Assembly (NCBI GenBank): GCA_949358305.1
Contig: OX442316.1
Location: 3,224,001 to 3,288,000 of the forward strand
Length of the DNA stretch: 64,000 nucleotides
Source: Strigamia acuminata
Taxonomy: Eukaryota; Arthropoda; Chilopoda; Geophilomorpha; Linotaeniidae
Direction of reading: 5' to 3'
How positions within the stretch are numbered: the stretch's first letter is position 1; each line of letters begins with the position of its first letter. Both the position numbers and the translations under genes were made by a program. Shown here in pieces: positions 52,608 to 62,365 of the stretch. The notes beneath the pieces are model-generated. The model did not search any database. It saw nothing but the letters and a program-made list of their open reading frames with translations, and was not told where the DNA came from.

Positions 52608-53612
52608 ATGGCGGACCCAACGGCAGTACTAACTGATTTATTTAAGAGTTTGATGATACAAAAGCGACCTGTCGTTTGTTTTGATACGGAAAAAGGGAAT
52701 ATTGATCAGTGGCTCGTGGCTTACGAAGCAACAATAGGCACAGATGATGAGAGAGTTAAACAATTGCCATTAGCGTTAAAAACTGATGGTCTGGCGTGGT
52801 ATGTGGAATTGCTCAAGAAAAATCCAACATGGACTTGGACAGAGTGGAAACCACAACTAGAAGATAAATTTCGTAGAGGCCAGGAAAATGTTTTAAATAC
52901 TCTTCATTTTATGTCGCATACAGAAGGAACAGCAGATGCCTATATGAAAAAAGTTTTGGCTGAGTGTGCTTTTGTAAGGCCGGAGCTCACTGAACATCAA
53001 AAGATTAATTATGTTTATCAAGGTATGAAACCCGATATGAAGAAGATGATAATTACAGTATTCCCATCCACACTGGCAGAGATGGAACAGAGGGTGAAGT
53101 TGTACGAGACCCACAAGGTTAAGGATCCAGCGGATTTACTGCTCTCACTTTTCAAAAAGGTGGTGGATGAAAAGGTAACTCCAGCGACATCAGGTAAACT
53201 GAGTGGAACTGTGGAAACCTCATTAACCCACGCCGAGCTTTTAGCTGAAAATGCAATGTTAAGGCAACGGTTATTAGCTCTTGAGACGGTGGAACCGACG
53301 TCAGAAGAACCCATCTTGATAGGAAGCCAGTGGTATACACCAATGAAGCGAGGAGGTCAGAATTTTCAGTATAAGAATTTTCAGAGAGGTGGTAATAGAG
53401 GTGGTAGTCAAAATTATAATACTAACAATAATAACAATAATAGTAATAATAGTAATACTCGATCTTGTGGATGCTATCATCACTTTACTTGCGAGTTTTA
53501 TAATCCACCAAGGTACCAACAGGATAGAGGTGGTACTGCTGGAAGACCTAGAAGACGTAGAAGAGAAGGTCCTAGCACTACAGTCAACACCCAACAACAG
53601 ACGGAAAACTGA
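52608..53612 (+). CDS. gag: Element 3 Gag (334 aa from the first ATG)
   Basis: ATG at 52608 in good context (AAGATGGCG). It begins MADPTAVLTDLFKSLMIQKR and has a compact gypsy-type capsid (FDTEKGNIDQWLVAYE, FRRGQENVLNTL, VYQGMKPDMKK). The C-terminal nucleocapsid part has no CCHC knuckle. Instead it has Arg/Gly-rich and poly-Asn tracts and an Arg run, which may do the RNA binding. It differs in length and sequence from the Gags of elements 1 and 2, so element 3 belongs to another lineage. Confidence 0.85.
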   Translation: MADPTAVLTDLFKSLMIQKRPVVCFDTEKGNIDQWLVAYEATIGTDDERVKQLPLALKTDGLAWYVELLKKNPTWTWTEWKPQLEDKFRRGQENVLNTLHFMSHTEGTADAYMKKVLAECAFVRPELTEHQKINYVYQGMKPDMKKMIITVFPSTLAEMEQRVKLYETHKVKDPADLLLSLFKKVVDEKVTPATSGKLSGTVETSLTHAELLAENAMLRQRLLALETVEPTSEEPILIGSQWYTPMKRGGQNFQYKNFQRGGNRGGSQNYNTNNNNNNSNNSNTRSCGCYHHFTCEFYNPPRYQQDRGGTAGRPRRRRREGPSTTVNTQQQTEN

Positions 53613-53698
53613 GAAGTCGGCCACAGAGAGATTGTCACCATCCGAATAGAAGTAAGAAGAAAAAGAAGAAAAGATGGAAAAAGGACAACATTACAATA

Positions 53699-56600
53699 AT
53701 GGATATAAAAATTTCGGAATCATTGTTGGAAATCCCGGTAATTGTAAAGAATTTGGAAATAAAGGCAGTCATGGACACTGGAGCTAAGAAGAACATTTTG
53801 AGTGAAGAGTTAGCAGAAATATTACAGTTGGATTATCAACCTACACCTAACGTTAGATTACGAGGAATAGGAACTGATTTAATAACTCCAGTGGGTAAAA
53901 CAAATTTGAACATTCAAATAGGACAATTGCAGTATTCAGTAGAAGTATTGATAGTTAGAAGTTTCAATTACCAACTTTTATTGGGGGATCCATTTATGAC
54001 TTTTGCGAGGTGTGTTGTTGATTACGATTTACAAAAAATCTTTGTGGGCCGAAAAAGTGGATTAGAAGCAGTTTTCCCGATGAATAAGACGTATGTGGAC
54101 CAGAATTACGTAGCAAGAGTGACAAAAGGCATAGCAATTCCACCAATGCATGAATGTGCAGTTCCAGTTAACCTAAGCACAGCTTTAACGAAAGAAATGT
54201 TTTTGGAACCTTTAGGAAATGTAATTGATAGGTTTGGTATTATGTGTTGTAAGACGTTAACAAAGTTTGAGAACGGCAAAGGCGTAATACGAGTGGCGAA
54301 TCCATCTAAGTCCATTTTTCTGCAAGAGAAGTCTGCGATTGGTAAGGCACATTATATTATTGATATTGGGTTGATGGATGAAAAACAAGCAAATTGTTTT
54401 GACTCTAACTCCTCAAGTTCTAAGGTTGTTGAGTTGTCGAATGAAAAACAAGCAAATTGCTTTGATTTTGACTCCGCAATAGCCGAAGGTAAGATGACCA
54501 AGAACCAACAGCAACAAATGAAGCAGTTACTTCAGAAAAATCAGGACAGATTTGCCATGACAGATAAAGATTTAGGAAGAGTAACCAACTTTAGTCATAA
54601 AATTGATACAGGTGATCATGAACCTATTCACTTGCAGCCGTACAGACGTTCAATTGCAGAAAAAGAAGTAGAAGCTGAGGAAACCAGAAAATTGTTAGAA
54701 CAAGGAGTCATAAGGGAATCAGAAAGTCCCTGGAGCGCGCCAGTTTTACTCATCAAGAAAAGAGACGGTAAATGGAGGTTTTGTGTTGATTGGAGAAGGT
54801 TGAACGCAATTACAAAGAAAATGGTGTACCCACTGCCAAGAATAGATGACACGTTAGATCAACTAGCAGGGGCCCAGTTTTTCTCGATGATGGATTTAAT
54901 CCAAGGATACCATCAAGTTGAAATAAATGAACAAGACCGAGAGAAGACAGCGTTCACCACTTCAACCGGACACTATGAATTTAATGTCCTTGGAATGGGG
55001 TTATGTAACAGCCCAGCAGCGTTTCAAAAATTGATGAATAAAGTATTGGGCAACCTCCTTGGAAAAGTCTGTATAGCCTATCTTGACGACCTTATAATTT
55101 TTTCTAAAACATTTGAACAACATTTACAAGATCTGGACTCAGTCTTTGAAAAACTGCGAATTGCGAATTTAAAGGTAAAGCTAAGTAAATGCACGTTCGG
55201 GACGGATACCATCCGGTATCTCGGACATGTGATTGATTCAGAAGGCATTTCACCAGATCCACGAAATCTCGAGTCTGTAGCAAAGTTTCCAATTCCATTA
55301 AATGTGAAGCAGTTAAGGGGATTTTTGGGTTTGTGCTCATATTATAGAAAATTCATTTTAGGATTTGCTGATATTTCCAAACCCTTGGTCAACCTTACGA
55401 AGAAAGACGAGAAATTCGACTGGGGACCGCCTCATGAAGAAGCATTTAAACAACTAAGAACAGCTTTGGTAACAGTGCCAGTTTTGGCTCATCCTAATTT
55501 CGCACAGCCTTTCATCATATCGACGGATGCAAGCGCTTACGGTTTGGGAGCCATTTTGAAGCAAAAGCTTAACAACCAAGAGCATGTGATTTGTTATGCT
55601 AGTAGGTTATTGAGCAATGCCGAACAGAACTATAACGCGACAGAAAGAGAATGTCTGGCCATATTGTTTGGCATACAGAAATTTCGCCCTTATTTGTATG
55701 GAAAGAAGTTTACCATCATCACGGACCACTCAGCACTTCAATGGCTGAAAAGCGTCAAAAATCCAAATGGTAGGTTAGCACGATGGAGTCTGCAGTTGGT
55801 TGACTATGATTATGAAGTACAGCATAAGTCAGGCAAGAAACATACAGATGCCGATGCGTTAAGTAGGATTCCTGAGGACATTAGTGAAGAAGAAGTAATT
55901 ATTCCTTCATTATTGCTCGAAAATCTCGATTTACCTGCAGAGCAGCGTAAAGATCAGAAGATTATGGAACTCATCACATCACTGCAGACAATAGAGCAAC
56001 TTCCGCGCAAAAGAAGACGTCCGCTACAGCAGTACGTACTTCAAGGCGATATTTTGTTTAAGAAGAAAATTAATTCCTTGAACACGGAAGAATTACTGTA
56101 TATTCCACAGCATTTGAGAAAAGATGTTTTAGTAGAAATGCATGATGGTCTTACAGGCGCTCATTTAGGCCTGAGTAGAACTTGGAAGAAAATTAGAACA
56201 CGTTTCTTCTGGCCAAGGATTTATAGGGACGTAAGGAATTACGTACTCTCATGTCCGAAGTGTGCAAGTGCAAAAACCATGACAACACCGCCAAAAGGAT
56301 TGATGCAGCCGTGGTCGACAGTGTCTCGACCATTCGAACGAGTAGCCATAGACACGTTAGGCAGTTTTCCAACATCTGACACAGGAAACAAGTACGTTTT
56401 CATTATTACGGATTATTTATCACGCACTGCAATAGCTAGAGCAGCACCAGCTTGCACAGCTATTGAAGCAGCGAATGCCCTTGTTTATGAAGTCATGCTG
56501 AAAGAAGGAAGCCCACGAGAGATTCTGAGTGATAAGGGAACAGAATATAGAAATGAAATGATTAAGGAAATATCTGCATTGTTTAGGTCCCTTCACAAAT

Positions 56601-57514
56601 CTACTTCCGGATACCATCCAAGAACAAACGGTCTTACGGAAAGATTTAATGCAACAATAGCTAAGATGTTGCAGAGCTATGTAAATAAAGATCATACCGA
56701 TTGGGACGCATTTTTGCCATTTCTTCTCTTCTCTTATAACACTGGAGTCCATGAAACAACAGGTTACACTCCGTATTATTTATTACGAGGTTATGAAGCA
56801 GATCTCAACGTGGATGTCAACTTAAATCTTCCTCGTAAGGAATTCACTTTGCGTACTTCCAGATTTATCAGGGAGGCAAGGAGAATTGCCAATGAAAGAA
56901 TACAAGAACAAGGTTTGAAAAGCAAGAAAAGGTTTGATTTGGACAGAGTACATGTGGAATTCGATCCAGGAGAGCTAGTTTATTTGAAAACACCAAATAG
57001 AAAGGTTGGTTTGAGTGAAAAGCTCTTGCCACAATTCTCTGGGCCATATGAGATCGTACGACGAACAGCGCCGAATGACTACGAAATTCGAAGTTCATCA
57101 GGCAAAAAGATGGACATTGTGAACATAGAGCGACTGAAACCGTACAAAATGAGAGAAGAACTTTCAGAAGATATTATGAGGCCTTTAACAGCTAAAAAGG
57201 TTACATTTGCTGAGGATTTGAAGGAAATAGACAGCGGAAAGGAAATTATCGCGAAAAACAACGTAAATTCGTCAAACAAACCTATTTCTGCAGCTACGGA
57301 ACGTTTCATTGACGATGACGATCAAATATCGTTGCGAGGCTTATTCGAGGATGAACTTCCGGCGAAAAATGAGGAAAATCAACTTCCGAAACCGTCACCA
57401 GGCGTCGCAAGTGCGGTCGACAACGACGCGCATGCGCGACCACCTGAGGTTGGCAGTTTCTGGTCACGCCGCCTACGTAAACAGGCACGGCGCGATTACA
57501 CTGCATTCTACTGA
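53699..57514 (+). CDS. pol: Element 3 Pol polyprotein: protease, RT, RNase H, integrase (1271 aa)
   Basis: ATG at 53699, in the -1 frame relative to gag. The frame is open from 53576, overlapping the gag end by 37 nt. There is no canonical slippery heptamer in the overlap. Protease MDTGAKKNI (D26), RT with YLDD at 461-464, RNase H STDASAYGLG and TERECLAI, integrase zinc finger HDGLTGAHLG ... CPKC. The core has D885, D945 and E981 (AIDTLG, SDKGTEY, LTERFN), a normal DD35E. All catalytic residues are present. Confidence 0.95.
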   Translation: MDIKISESLLEIPVIVKNLEIKAVMDTGAKKNILSEELAEILQLDYQPTPNVRLRGIGTDLITPVGKTNLNIQIGQLQYSVEVLIVRSFNYQLLLGDPFMTFARCVVDYDLQKIFVGRKSGLEAVFPMNKTYVDQNYVARVTKGIAIPPMHECAVPVNLSTALTKEMFLEPLGNVIDRFGIMCCKTLTKFENGKGVIRVANPSKSIFLQEKSAIGKAHYIIDIGLMDEKQANCFDSNSSSSKVVELSNEKQANCFDFDSAIAEGKMTKNQQQQMKQLLQKNQDRFAMTDKDLGRVTNFSHKIDTGDHEPIHLQPYRRSIAEKEVEAEETRKLLEQGVIRESESPWSAPVLLIKKRDGKWRFCVDWRRLNAITKKMVYPLPRIDDTLDQLAGAQFFSMMDLIQGYHQVEINEQDREKTAFTTSTGHYEFNVLGMGLCNSPAAFQKLMNKVLGNLLGKVCIAYLDDLIIFSKTFEQHLQDLDSVFEKLRIANLKVKLSKCTFGTDTIRYLGHVIDSEGISPDPRNLESVAKFPIPLNVKQLRGFLGLCSYYRKFILGFADISKPLVNLTKKDEKFDWGPPHEEAFKQLRTALVTVPVLAHPNFAQPFIISTDASAYGLGAILKQKLNNQEHVICYASRLLSNAEQNYNATERECLAILFGIQKFRPYLYGKKFTIITDHSALQWLKSVKNPNGRLARWSLQLVDYDYEVQHKSGKKHTDADALSRIPEDISEEEVIIPSLLLENLDLPAEQRKDQKIMELITSLQTIEQLPRKRRRPLQQYVLQGDILFKKKINSLNTEELLYIPQHLRKDVLVEMHDGLTGAHLGLSRTWKKIRTRFFWPRIYRDVRNYVLSCPKCASAKTMTTPPKGLMQPWSTVSRPFERVAIDTLGSFPTSDTGNKYVFIITDYLSRTAIARAAPACTAIEAANALVYEVMLKEGSPREILSDKGTEYRNEMIKEISALFRSLHKSTSGYHPRTNGLTERFNATIAKMLQSYVNKDHTDWDAFLPFLLFSYNTGVHETTGYTPYYLLRGYEADLNVDVNLNLPRKEFTLRTSRFIREARRIANERIQEQGLKSKKRFDLDRVHVEFDPGELVYLKTPNRKVGLSEKLLPQFSGPYEIVRRTAPNDYEIRSSSGKKMDIVNIERLKPYKMREELSEDIMRPLTAKKVTFAEDLKEIDSGKEIIAKNNVNSSNKPISAATERFIDDDDQISLRGLFEDELPAKNEENQLPKPSPGVASAVDNDAHARPPEVGSFWSRRLRKQARRDYTAFY

Positions 57515-57894
57515 ACTTCTTCAAAGGGAACACAAGCATATTGTTGTGACCGGAGAAAATTTTCAATTGAACTTAACAACGTGATATTTAGAAAGCTCGT
57601 GTGTGACAGTACGTATTATTAAACAATTGAAATTGAAGATTAAATAGAGCGGAAATCTGGAGAGTTTGAAAACGAAATTAATGCGAATGATTTTCAAGAA
57701 GCTGCATTGAAATTATTAACTTGGACATTTTTCACATTGAATAATTAATTAGTTCATAGAGAATAATTTGAATTTTACATAGTAAATTGGAAGGATAGTT
57801 GCAATAGACGAATTTGATAGGAATTAAATTGGATTATGTTTGATTTTGGTCAACCGTATATTAATTTATTTTGTTTTTTTTTTATGAAGCACGA
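57515..57894 (+). other. Spacer between pol and ORF3 in element 3
   Basis: AT-rich, no coding capacity. It ends with a pyrimidine-rich tract and ATGAAG at 57884-57889, a plausible splice acceptor just before the ORF3 ATG. Confidence 0.5.
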
Positions 57895-59265
57895 ATGGAG
57901 GAGATGACTAACAAATTTAAGCACGTGAGGATCCACGAGTCGGAGGACGAAGATGAAGTAATGTCGACATGTTCGGGAGCGTCAACTCGACTCGCTGATT
58001 TATTCACCTGTACGTCTCGCCTGGAGCAGATTGAAGAGGGAGCGACGGCGTCATGCTCAAAGGAAACTCCTAAACTGACGGACTTTGTCAAGTTTGAACG
58101 ACCATTTTCGGATGGTAAGGAACAAAGACAGGCACCGAAGGTTCACGAGCGCCCTTTGACGCCAGCGGAAAAGCATAAGATTGAGAAGCGAAAGGCGAGT
58201 GAGAAGGTGAAGAGACAGAAGATGAAGGAGGAGAAACAGGAATTTTCGGAACAGGGAATTAAGGAAATGAAGAAGCAGAACGCCAAAACCATCAAGCGAA
58301 ATGAAAAGCGTCTACGCGAACTTAGGCTAGAGCAAAGGAACATGGCGATTGCAGTGGACAAGCTGAACTTGAAAGGGACAGATGGCAAGGTGATATATGA
58401 AGCTTGGTTTCAAGCGGCAGACAGGCTGCTGTTACACGAAGCTGTCATCCGTAAGAACATACAAAAGGCGAAAGCCTTAGCCAACAGGACATCATATGGA
58501 GATCCTTATTTTGACTTGCCGCCTGTTTTGTACTCATATAAAGTTCAGTTGGACGCCGACAAACAACTAGTGGCATTGCAACTCGCGCGTGACTACGCTT
58601 GGAAACCGATCAATGACGCAGCGGTCACTATGGACGGGACACCACCGATGATTATTAAAAATCATGAGATGGCAGCTCTCGGTAGCTTAGAGCCGGGGAA
58701 AGGCTCTTGGGTTCATGCGAGTGTTATTAACTCGTATTTGGAATTACTTGCAGGATATTATAAACACGTGTGTTATTTTACTGTAGAGCTTGTTGCCTTG
58801 ATGTTGGCCCGCGAGTCATTTCTTGAGGCCATAAATTTGATTAAACAGGATCGGCCGGGTAATGCGAGGCCTATTTGGCTGCTTCCAATTCCGATGGAGG
58901 AGCATTGGCAGTTTCTGATAGTTGACTGGACCAAATTCCCAACGGACATTGTTTTGTACGACCCATCGGGTCCATTGGACACTAAAAGCATTCAATGGCA
59001 GACCATCCACAACTGCTTTACAGGTGCGGGGATTTATTTCCCGCACAGACTGAGGCAGTGGGACCCGCCGCGAGTTCAGCAGCTTGACCCAGATTCGTGT
59101 GGGCCAGCGGTGCTGTACTTTGCACGGCGCTATCTGGTGGACCGGGACTACATGCGCCATGCGCATCCGATTCATCTACGCCACCGGATTCTTTACGAGT
59201 TACATCAGAAGACTTTGGAGCCATTCGAAGAAGAAAAAGAGAAGCTAAAAGCTCCTCTTCCATGA
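57895..59265 (+). CDS. Element 3 ORF3: Ulp1/SENP-like (C48) cysteine protease, 456 aa
   Basis: ATG at 57895; the frame continues upstream to 57871 without another ATG. The N-terminal half is charged, with a coiled-coil region rich in Lys, Glu and Arg (about residues 85-160). The C-terminal half carries the C48 signature. His337 lies in EEHWQFLIVDW, Asp356 in VLYDPSG, and Gln396 and Cys402 in QLDPDSCGPAVL. Spacings (H to D 19, D to C 46, Q to C 6) fit Ulp1/SENP and related proteases. Known family members cleave SUMO or related modifiers; adenovirus-type proteases share the fold. It lies between pol and the 3' LTR, in the env position, and is fully open, so it is part of the element. Substrate and role are unknown. 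Confidence 0.85.
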   Translation: MEEMTNKFKHVRIHESEDEDEVMSTCSGASTRLADLFTCTSRLEQIEEGATASCSKETPKLTDFVKFERPFSDGKEQRQAPKVHERPLTPAEKHKIEKRKASEKVKRQKMKEEKQEFSEQGIKEMKKQNAKTIKRNEKRLRELRLEQRNMAIAVDKLNLKGTDGKVIYEAWFQAADRLLLHEAVIRKNIQKAKALANRTSYGDPYFDLPPVLYSYKVQLDADKQLVALQLARDYAWKPINDAAVTMDGTPPMIIKNHEMAALGSLEPGKGSWVHASVINSYLELLAGYYKHVCYFTVELVALMLARESFLEAINLIKQDRPGNARPIWLLPIPMEEHWQFLIVDWTKFPTDIVLYDPSGPLDTKSIQWQTIHNCFTGAGIYFPHRLRQWDPPRVQQLDPDSCGPAVLYFARRYLVDRDYMRHAHPIHLRHRILYELHQKTLEPFEEEKEKLKAPLP

Positions 59266-59609
59266 ACTTTTGATTTTAAATACTTTGTTTTTTTTTTTAT
59301 TTTAATTGAGATATAAATCTCACAATTTTTTTTTGATATAGAAAATGTTAGAAAACCCGAAGAAAAAAAAGTAATATAAAAATGTAGAAAAATCCAAAAA
59401 GTGTTATTTTGAATAGTAAAGTGTTGAATTTCATTGTAATTTTTTTTAGTGAAATGTGGAATTTTGTTTTACTTTGTAAAAGATATGATTAACACTGGGG
59501 TGGGACTCATATATTTGATTATTTTTAAGGTATGATTGGCATATAAAATAATTGGCTTGAATTCTAAAGTACTGTGGTTTTTGGAGACCAAAAAATTTAA
59601 AGAGGGGGC
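59266..59609 (+). promoter_or_regulatory. Element 3 3' untranslated region and polypurine tract
   Basis: AT-rich and noncoding. It ends with TTTAAAGAGGGGGC at the border of the right LTR, the purine tract AAAGAGGGGG. Confidence 0.75.
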
Positions 59610-60102
59610 TGTCACGCGGTTGAGTTGCGTCGTCTGCCGACCAGCTCAAACCAGCGATAGAATTAAAGAAGTTGTCAAAATCTATCACTAGCCAGCGTAC
59701 GTGATGGTGACATCACGGGCTGGTCAATCTGGATTAACTCAGGGGGTGACTCTAGTATAAAAGAGCCACTTTGGCTCTTAGAGCTCAGTCCATCCCGGGC
59801 TTCTAAACAGTTAGCACCAGCCAGCAAATGGCGTGGTGTGATTGTTTCCCTCCAAATTGAATCAAGGTGTTAATCATATCTTAGAGTATTTATTAGGTTT
59901 AAGTTTAGATTTAGTTTACATTTTGTATTTATGATTTAAGTGTTTTGATTTGAAGAATAAAGACACTGTATTGTTTTCAATCTTAAACTCTGGCTCTATT
60001 TCATTTACCTCACTCTTAGTAACTGAGCTTAACTCAGTTTAGTAAACAGTTAAAATAAGTAATAAGTTACGTGGTCACTATTGGCCATTTGGCCACGTAA
60101 CA
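59610..60102 (+). repeat. Element 3 right LTR
   Basis: 493 bp, same as the left LTR, followed by the ATAC duplication at 60103-60106. Confidence 0.95.
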
Positions 60103-61055
60103 ATACGGATGAAGTTGCTGCGGCAATCGGAGAAAATTGTCCGCTGATGACACATCTCGAAATTCTTGTTAGTAATTTTACTGACGTCGGGCTCCATTCA
60201 CTAAGCCGTTGTATCAAATTGGAGTTTTTGATTCTTGAATTAACTCGTGCTACGGCTAAAGGACATTTGTTCCTTCTCAACAACCTACCACTTTTAAAAG
60301 TGTTTAAACATCGCAGATGGAACAAGTTATTGATTGAGTTAGCAGAACAGTCGAATAGATCCAAAATATCGCGCACATATTCCATCGAACATATCCGAGT
60401 GAGGCGTAGCTCGGAGCTTCCGTTGGTGAGGACCTTTTTTCCCAATTTAACAAGCTTAGAGTTCTACAGTGACGAAACTTTCAATTTTAATATTTTCATG
60501 TGGCCGCAACGATTGACGAATCTCCTTCTGATGGGATTTGGACTGGTCAATATTAGACTTATAGATCGCGCTTGTCCAATGTTAGAGAAATTAGCATTAA
60601 TTGATTGTTCAATTTCGACTGAAAGTGATGATATTGTTACGAGTGCTCCATTGAGAAACCTTCGTCAAATATTTTTAAGCTGTAACGAATTACAAATGAG
60701 TGAACAACAAATGAAAACATTATTGGTACAATCTAAATGTTTAGAAAATTTGTGCATTGCGTTAAGGCCAATACTTTCTGACGATTTTCTTTCGCAACTA
60801 ATTGAGTCGAATGCGCTGCAATGTCTAAAAATGTTAGCATTTTCGAATTGCCCCAATATTACTTTCGCTTCAATCGACAAATTGCTGAGAATGCGGAATC
60901 CAATGAATACGTTATACATCTATGATTGTGGCAATTCCATTGTCGATTTAATTGCAAGGTCTATTAAAAGCAGAAACTTGGAAGTGCAGCTTAAAAGGAA
61001 TAGGACCTTTGTTACGGCCTTTTTAGGCCCCTCCACTCAAATCCAATTTTTTTAA
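60103..61055 (+). pseudogene. LRR gene copy L3, right part
   Basis: Continues the frame broken at 38132 (DEVAAAIGENCPLMTHLEIL) through the leucine-rich repeats to LKRNRTFVTAFLGPSTQIQFF and a stop. It aligns with L2 throughout. The host gene was intact before insertion. Confidence 0.8.
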
Positions 61056-61570
61056 AATGCTCAAACTCGAACTAATATGTTAACACTGGAAAAAAAAGCA
61101 TATTTCCAAACATTTCCAAGTTGAAAATTTATATGGAAAAGTTGAATTTACTATGATGCGAAAATTTGTTGGAAATATGTTGGAAATATTTATATATTTC
61201 CAAACTTCTGAAAATGTGTAGTAAATCCTAGAGATGAAAAGTCATATTTTCAATTAGTTGTAAATCTGTTGTTTGAAATGTTGTTTCCAATCAATTTTCT
61301 TTTGGATGGAAATGTATTGTAAACTTCATTTCACAATGATTGTAAAAATAATGTAAAAGCAAGAAAATACCTAAAATTTAAATGTAACATTTAAATATCT
61401 GAAATGTAACAAAAACAAGGGAAAATACAGTCAGGAACAATAAAATTGTATCAAATTTGAAATCAGAAGAGAAAATAATGTATAAAACGGTCCAATTTCG
61501 AACCGACATGGACAATTTGAAATCGGGCCAATCAGGGCGCAGGTACGGAAAAATTCGTGTCGATGAAACG

Positions 61571-61623
61571 TACCGTCGATGAAACAATCCGTATCCAAGA
61601 GTCGGATTGTTTCATCGACGGTA
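61571..61623. repeat. Perfect 21-bp stem hairpin
   Basis: 61571-61591 (starts TACCGTCGATG) is the exact reverse complement of 61603-61623, with an 11-nt loop. Confidence 0.85.
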
Positions 61624-61734
61624 ATCAATGTGAGATTGATTGTATTTTTAATACAATGAATCTCAAATAGATTATTTAACAAAGAAGTTACTATTTATAG
61701 GAAGTTATGCATAAAACTATTACAACCCATACTA

Positions 61735-61797
61735 GCCTCGTGGATAGGGCAGTGGTCTTTAGAACAAAGGGTCCCAGGTTCAATTCTGGCAGAGGTC
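61735..61797 (+). other. tRNA-like sequence (tRNA pseudogene or SINE head)
   Basis: An A-box-like TGGATAGGGCAGTGG and a B-box GGTTCAATTCT are correctly spaced. The ends GCCTC and GAGGT can pair. The acceptor stem has mismatches and the anticodon arm is weak, so a functional tRNA is unlikely. Confidence 0.5.
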
Positions 61798-61880
61798 AAG
61801 GTAAGAAAAAAGAAAACTATAAGATTAAAATAAATTTAAATAAAACTGCTAATAAAACATGAAAATTGTGATCAAATCAA

Positions 61881-62365
61881 TAGGTGCGTTCAATCTGTGT
61901 TAGAAGAAGTGACTTTCACTTTCCTTACTTTCCTCAAAGTCACTTTTCATTGAATGCACTTACTTACCACCACTTCCATTTCCATTTACCGTGTGCCACA
62001 CGTGAATTTACCGTGTGACACGTGAATCTACCGTGTGCCACACGTGAATCTACCGTGTGCCACACGTGAAGCCACGCGTGAATCTACCGTATGCCACACG
62101 TGGATTTACCGTATGCCACACGTGAATTTACCGTGTTCATCGAGAACAAAATGGCTGCCACTGTAGTTTGTTAAATGTGCAATGCGCATGCGCACGCACA
62201 TAAGTGACTTTTAAAAGGCAGAAAAGGAACTTTCCAGTTACTTTCCTGAAAGTCACTTAAGTGACTTTACTTGGGCAAAATGTGACGTAATTATCGTCAC
62301 TTCCGCCCTCTAAAAGTCAGTTAAGTCAGTTAAGTGACTTTCGTCTCGCAGATTGAACGCACCTA
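61881..62365. mobile_element. Nested MITE with TAGGTGCGTTCAATCTG termini
   Basis: Perfect 17-bp terminal inverted repeats at 61881-61897 and 62349-62365. The outer TA of each end may be the target duplication. Subterminal AAGTGACTTT motifs occur in both halves. It contains a short minisatellite. Confidence 0.8.
61985..62135. repeat. Minisatellite of GTGCCACACGTGAAT-type units
   Basis: Six to seven imperfect units of about 22 bp (TACCGTGTGCCACACGTGAA), each with a CACGTG core, lie inside the nested MITE. Confidence 0.8.

Larger units (their letters stand above)
38133..60102 (+). mobile_element. Element 3: Ty3/gypsy LTR retrotransposon with a Ulp1-like protease ORF (interrupted by element 2)
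   Basis: Two 493-bp LTRs (TGTCACGCGG ... CACGTAACA) and the 4-bp duplication ATAC at 38129-38132 and 60103-60106. Without element 2 and its duplication it is about 9.1 kb. The order is LTR, leader (cut by element 2), gag, pol, a cysteine-protease ORF, polypurine tract, LTR. The LTRs show no differences that I noticed. It inserted into LRR gene L3. Confidence 0.95.

Noticed and set aside
61735-61797. A functional tRNA gene
   Set aside because: The acceptor stem is mismatched and the anticodon arm is weak; better explained as a tRNA-derived repeat.
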